Virus record (IMG/VR): IMGVR_UViG_3300048034_000619
Span: 1 to 26,675 of that record
Source of the DNA: a virus
Strand: one strand, 5' to 3'
DNA length: 26,675 nt
Shown: positions 23,860 through 26,675 of the stretch, piece by piece
Numbering within the stretch: the stretch's first letter is position 1
Layout: each line of letters starts with the position of its first letter
The notes under the pieces: model-generated
Seen by the model: only the letters and a program-made list of their open reading frames with translations
Database searches by the model: none
What the model was told of the DNA's origin: nothing
Position numbers and translations under genes: made by a program

Positions 23860-24272
23860 TCAATTCCTATTGATAACATAGTGGAGTCATACATATTTAT
23901 AGCCTCATGAGAAGTGCCAGCTGGAATAGAAATATACTCTCCTGCTTCTATAACATAATGGATATTATCAACAATCATCATTTTTTTACCTTCAATAACA
24001 TATATAAATACGTCTATAGGATCAGTATGCATCGCAAATGATTTAGAATCCTGAGGAGAAATATATAAATGTACGGTATGTTTTTTAGTTATACCAAGCT
24101 TTTGAGTGATACTTTTATACTCATCTTCCAGCCCTTCAATCTTAACTGTAAATTTAGCTTCAGCAATATATCTACTTGTAGACAAAAGAGGGATCTCATG
24201 GTCTCTTCCAATGTCATCAATGTAAAAAGATTTTGAACCTTTATGTAATATGTCGATCATTCTAAAATCCAA
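23853..24272 (-). CDS. Single-domain cupin, first gene of the island
   Basis: A 139-aa protein. Cupin motif 2 is complete: G111-x5-P117-x-G119-x2-H122-x3-N126 (GEYISIPAGTSHEAIN). Motif 1 is partial, with H82-x-D84 and E94-G95 (MHTDPIDVFIYVIEGK). One metal-bound domain is likely (H82, D84, H122). Functions range from isomerase or dioxygenase to ligand sensor; none can be chosen. It overlaps the SPASM maturase by seven bases and is first behind a divergent promoter region, so it may be an enzyme of the pathway or a chaperone. The ribosome site is weak. Confidence 0.75.
   Translation of the reverse strand: MDFRMIDILHKGSKSFYIDDIGRDHEIPLLSTSRYIAEAKFTVKIEGLEDEYKSITQKLGITKKHTVHLYISPQDSKSFAMHTDPIDVFIYVIEGKKMMIVDNIHYVIEAGEYISIPAGTSHEAINMYDSTMLSIGIEC
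23894..23901 (-). promoter_or_regulatory. T4-type late promoter before the SPASM maturase
   Basis: The + strand reads TATTTATA, an exact TATAAATA on the - strand, ending 34 bases before the ATG at 23859. Spacing matches the gp8 and oxygenase sites. It would place maturase and CHxS protein under late (virion-time) control. Confidence 0.65.
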
Positions 24273-24276
24273 ACTA

Positions 24277-24284
24277 TATAAATA
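24277..24284 (+). promoter_or_regulatory. T4-type late promoter of the second fibre block
   Basis: An exact TATAAATA in the 53-base divergent gap between cupin and the 110-aa virion gene, 41 bases before the ATG at 24326. An AGGAAAAG ribosome site lies between. Confidence 0.75.
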
Positions 24285-24297
24285 AACGTGTATAGTA

Positions 24298-24326
24298 ATT
24301 ATATATCATAATGCAGGAAAAGTAAA
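24298..24326 (-). promoter_or_regulatory. Possible sigma70-type promoter for the island
   Basis: On the - strand, TTTACT (24326-24321; four of six bases match TTGACA) is 17 bases upstream of a perfect TATAAT (24303-24298). The transcript would start near 24291, about 19 bases before the cupin ATG at 24272. It suggests that the host polymerase could transcribe the island before late genes are active. AT-rich DNA produces chance matches, so confidence is limited. Confidence 0.45.
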
Positions 24327-24658
24327 TGGCAATTTATGCAAATTTAGTAGTAGACCAAGGAACAGACTTTTCATCTTTTGTAACGTTAGAAGATACTGCT
24401 GGTGCAACTGTTGATTTAACAGGATATACCGCTGCTGGTATGATTCGTCGTACTTATTTATCTACAACTAAAGTTGACTTTACTACATCAATTCCAGATC
24501 CAACAACCGGAGAAATTAAGATTCAATTAGCTTCTTCTGTCACAGGTGGAATGAAAGCTGGAAGATATGTTTATGATTTAGAAATTACTTCATCAGGCGG
24601 AGCGGTATCAAGAGTGGTCGAAGGCCAACTTGAAGTTAATCCAGGCGTAACATACTAG
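24326..24658 (+). CDS. Small beta-sandwich virion protein, BppU-N-like
   Basis: A 110-aa protein, all beta: DQGTDFSSFVTLEDTAG, VDLTGYTAAGMIRRTY, then a Y-V-Y-D-L-E-I-T-S strand and V-V-E-G-Q-L-E-V-N-P-G-V-T-Y. This is the pattern of the N-terminal domain of BppU-type phage baseplate proteins and of related short virion proteins (VxLTGYT near 35, PG near the end). It follows a late promoter and the divergent gap and opens the second fibre block. It is probably a fibre-base or adaptor protein. Confidence 0.7.
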   Translation: MAIYANLVVDQGTDFSSFVTLEDTAGATVDLTGYTAAGMIRRTYLSTTKVDFTTSIPDPTTGEIKIQLASSVTGGMKAGRYVYDLEITSSGGAVSRVVEGQLEVNPGVTY

Positions 24659-24667
24659 GAGAGTTAA

Positions 24668-24886
24668 ATGCCAACAAACATTAAGGCCGTTGTTAGTTCC
24701 GGAACTAATCTAAGAGCTAAAACAGTTGCTATTGCACCTCGGCAAAGCCTATTAGATTTAACTGACGTTAATCCATCAGGACTTACTGATGGCGCAGTTC
24801 TACTTTATGATTCAGCAACATCACAATTCCTAGTTAAAAACGAAATGGATAAGGCCACTACCAAAATAATCGGAGGATTTTACTAA
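24668..24886 (+). CDS. Small protein before fibre gene
   Basis: A 72-aa protein. It has a weakly patterned N-terminus and a D-L-T-D-V-N-P-S-G-L-T-D-G-A-V-L-L-Y-D segment (30-48), which resembles the short joining segments that occur inside marine fibre proteins (TDV...DGxxLxYD). AGGAGAG lies close upstream. The stop overlaps the fibre start by one base (TAATG). It is probably a virion accessory protein or a detached fibre segment. Confidence 0.65.
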   Translation: MPTNIKAVVSSGTNLRAKTVAIAPRQSLLDLTDVNPSGLTDGAVLLYDSATSQFLVKNEMDKATTKIIGGFY

Positions 24887-26361
24887 TGGCAACAATAATT
24901 AAGATTAAAAATTCCGGTAGCTCTGGCGCACCAACCGCAGTAGCTACTGGAGAACTAGCCCACTCTTACCAAGTCGGGTCACAAGCAAACGGCGGTGATC
25001 GATTATATATTGGTACAGGTGCAGAAACTGGTGGCGTAGCCGCTAACATTGAAGTTATCGGTGGTAAGTATTTCACAGACATGTTAAACCATGTTCATGG
25101 TACACTTACAGCGGACTCTGCAATTATAACAGATTCAAATAGTAAGATTGATGTACTTAACGTAGACAATTTACGTTTAGATGCAAACTCACTTACTAGT
25201 ACAGATACAAATGGGGATATTACAGTAAACCCTAATGGAACTGGTAATATTAACCTTACTGGTCCAGTAGTTCATACTGCTGGCGATTTTAGTGCTACTA
25301 CAGCTACTGGTGGAACTATTACTCTTAATGCATCAGCTAGTGGTTCAATTGCTATGACCGGTGCTTTATCAGTCAATGGTGCACTTGCTCAAACTGGTAC
25401 TTCTACAGTTACAGGTATTATGAATGTTGATAATCTACGTTTAGACGGTAATACATTATCTTCAACAGATACAAATGGTAATATTAACTTTGCACCAAAT
25501 GGTACAGGCGAAACAATTGTTAACTCAACTACATCTATTAAGATTCCAGTTGGTACAACAGGCCAACGTCCTACACAAGCAACTGGTCAAATTCGATTTA
25601 ATAGTACTGACGGTCGTTTCGAAGGTTATGATGGTAATGCGTGGGCCGGACTTGGTGGTCTAATCGATGTTGACCAAGATACATTTATTCGTGCAGAAAC
25701 TGCTCCATTAAGTGATAACGATGATCTTGAATTCTTTACTGGTGGTACAAAACGTGCAACCATGTCTACAAGCGCATTAACTTTTGATGATGCTACCATG
25801 ACTATGCAAGTTGGTAAAATTAAAATTGATGATGATACTATTTCATCAGTAAGTGGTGGAACAATTACTATTGATCCTAATCCTGCTGGCTCTGCTGGTT
25901 CGGTTGTGATTGAAGGTAACCTTACAGTTAATGGTACTCAAACAACAGTTAACTCAACTACAGTAACAATTGATGATCCAGTCTTTACATTAGCCGGTGA
26001 CACCGCTCCATCTACAAACGATGGATTGGATAAAGGTATTGAATTCCGTTGGTATGATACTGCAGCTAGACTTGGTTTCTTTGGTTATGATCTTTCTGAT
26101 AGTAGATTTAAGTTTATTAAAGATGCTAGTGAATCAGCTGGTGCATACTCTGGCACAGTTTCAGATGTTCAATTTGGAGATGCAAAACTTAAAAGTATTC
26201 AGTTAGATACTACTGGAACTGGTTATGCTCAAAACGGTGTTTTAGTTACTGATGCAAACGATGCAGTAGTATATAAAACATCATCAACTGAAGGACATGT
26301 TATGCAGGTAAATGCATCTGGTGTTCCTTTCTTCGGTCACATTGACTGCGGAACTTACTAA
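24886..26361 (+). CDS. Tail fibre protein with internal repeats
   Basis: A 491-aa protein. The N-terminus (1-60) is ATIIKIKNSGSSGAPTAVAT, then G-E-L-A-H-S-Y and R-L-Y-I-G-T-G, the usual attachment segment of marine myophage fibres. Residues 92-121 and 180-209 are near-identical units (N-V-D-N-L-R-L-D-x-N-x-L-x-S-T-D-T-N-G followed by P-N-G-T-G), and 311-338 is a looser copy. The C-terminal half has TFIRAETAPLSDNDD and a stretch with D-D-P-V-F-T-L-A-G-D-T-A-P followed by I-E-F-R-W-Y and R-L-G-F-F-G-Y-D. It ends in an unrelated DNA-coding segment with one Cys. No receptor can be inferred. It starts on the previous stop. Confidence 0.8.
   Translation: MATIIKIKNSGSSGAPTAVATGELAHSYQVGSQANGGDRLYIGTGAETGGVAANIEVIGGKYFTDMLNHVHGTLTADSAIITDSNSKIDVLNVDNLRLDANSLTSTDTNGDITVNPNGTGNINLTGPVVHTAGDFSATTATGGTITLNASASGSIAMTGALSVNGALAQTGTSTVTGIMNVDNLRLDGNTLSSTDTNGNINFAPNGTGETIVNSTTSIKIPVGTTGQRPTQATGQIRFNSTDGRFEGYDGNAWAGLGGLIDVDQDTFIRAETAPLSDNDDLEFFTGGTKRATMSTSALTFDDATMTMQVGKIKIDDDTISSVSGGTITIDPNPAGSAGSVVIEGNLTVNGTQTTVNSTTVTIDDPVFTLAGDTAPSTNDGLDKGIEFRWYDTAARLGFFGYDLSDSRFKFIKDASESAGAYSGTVSDVQFGDAKLKSIQLDTTGTGYAQNGVLVTDANDAVVYKTSSTEGHVMQVNASGVPFFGHIDCGTY
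25159..25512 (+). repeat. Tandem-like repeat units inside fibre gene
   Basis: Two units of about 90 bases at 25159-25248 and 25423-25512 encode matching 30-residue segments beginning NVDNLRLD. They are separated by about 175 bases of Thr/Gly-rich fibre sequence. They may form repeated fibre modules, and may allow length variation by recombination. Confidence 0.7.
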
Positions 26362-26383
26362 AATATAATATAAGGTGATTTGA

Positions 26384-26590
26384 ATGACTATTGAATATGA
26401 TCAGCAAGAGCTGATAAATGAATATATTGCTAAACAAAATAGAAAAATTGCTAACTTAACTGCTGAAAACATTATGTTAGAAACTCGATTAGAAATGGCA
26501 GAAAAAAAATTAACTAAACTCATGGGTGATGATCCTGAAGTAATGGATGGAGGAACCTTTGAAGAACCGCCTAAAGAAGAAGAGAAATAG
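26384..26590 (+). CDS. Small coiled-coil protein between fibre genes
   Basis: A 68-aa protein. Residues 8-45 form a charged coiled coil (ELINEYIAKQNRKIANLTAE and onward with Leu/Ile/Met heptads), followed by an acidic, Pro-rich tail (EEPPKEEEK). AAGGTG lies 8 bases before the ATG. It is similar in size and plan to the 67-aa protein at 11527, which also precedes a fibre gene. It is likely a fibre-assembly or trimerising accessory. Confidence 0.65.
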   Translation: MTIEYDQQELINEYIAKQNRKIANLTAENIMLETRLEMAEKKLTKLMGDDPEVMDGGTFEEPPKEEEK

Positions 26591-26593
26591 TAA

Positions 26594-26675
26594 ATGGGTA
26601 CAGTAGTTCAGTTCAAAAGATCGACAAGTAGCGGCACCAAACCAACAACCTCTCAGCTAAGTGCTGGAGAACTTG
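26594..26675 (+). CDS. Fibre protein, 5' end only
   Basis: An open frame begins at ATG 26594, three bases after the previous stop, and runs off the window. It reads MGTVVQFKRSTSSGTKPTTS, then Q-L-S-A-G-E-L. The plan (short hydrophobic strand, basic Ser/Gly linker, P-T, then A/S-G-E-L) repeats that of the fibre gene at 24886, so the two appear to be paralogues with the same attachment domain. GAAGAAGAGA lies upstream. Confidence 0.7.
   Translation, partial: MGTVVQFKRSTSSGTKPTTSQLSAGEL

Noticed and set aside
24003-24010. Exact TATAAATA on the + strand
   Set aside because: It lies inside the cupin gene in antisense direction, and the next + gene is over 300 bases away with its own better-placed octamer at 24277.
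1-26675. tRNA genes, integrase, transposase or attachment site flanking the island
   Set aside because: No cloverleaf candidates, transposase or integrase motifs, or flanking direct repeats were seen by eye at 12920 or 24272; a computed search was not possible.

Overview
The window looks like part of the late (virion) region of an AT-rich, tailed, T4-superfamily myovirus, most likely marine. Evidence: baseplate genes in T4-like order (PAAR spike tip, gp25, gp6, a gp7-position protein, gp8), a giant DUF4815 virion protein and fibre genes of the kind common in marine myophages, dense gene packing with TAATG and ATGA overlaps, and exact copies of the T4 late-promoter octamer TATAAATA about 33-41 bases ahead of key genes. 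The host cannot be read from the sequence. Marine Alphaproteobacteria such as SAR11, or picocyanobacteria, are plausible but unproven.

Layout. Positions 1-12923 (+ strand) hold the baseplate and proximal fibre module: PAAR protein (partial), a coiled-coil structural protein, a small protein, gp25, gp6, a wedge-associated protein, gp8, the 1763-aa DUF4815 protein, a small coiled-coil protein and a fibre protein. Positions 12920-24272 (- strand) hold an inverted 11.3-kb island of about 16 tightly coupled genes. Positions 24326-26675 (+ strand) return to fibre and accessory virion genes, the last one cut by the window end.

The island is the unusual part. It encodes five radical SAM enzymes (four with SPASM-type cysteine-rich C-termini, one with an N-terminal cobalamin-binding-like domain), four 2-oxoglutarate/Fe(II) oxygenases in two paralogous pairs, one cupin, five proteins I do not recognise (including a 37-aa ORF), and a 189-aa protein. 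All the Cys and His residues of that 189-aa protein lie in one C-terminal run, CHASCHSSCHGSRGRR, made of three perfect Cys-His-Xaa-Ser repeats. The gene lies directly downstream of a full SPASM radical SAM gene. That arrangement (a substrate-like protein with a repetitive Cys/His/Ser tail beside a SPASM maturase) resembles RiPP and His-Xaa-Ser-type maturation systems. Its Gly/Asn/Ser-rich body resembles phage fibre-associated proteins.

My working hypothesis (inference) is a phage-encoded post-translational modification system. A SPASM maturase, perhaps with the other radical SAM enzymes and oxygenases, would install crosslinks, hydroxyls or methyls, or prepare a metal site, on a virion or tail-fibre protein or a small peptide. 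T4-type late promoters inside the island suggest co-expression with virion genes. A sigma70-like promoter at its head suggests possible earlier expression too. I see no tRNA genes, CRISPR array, insertion sequence or integrase. No stretch longer than 300 bases lacks a gene.
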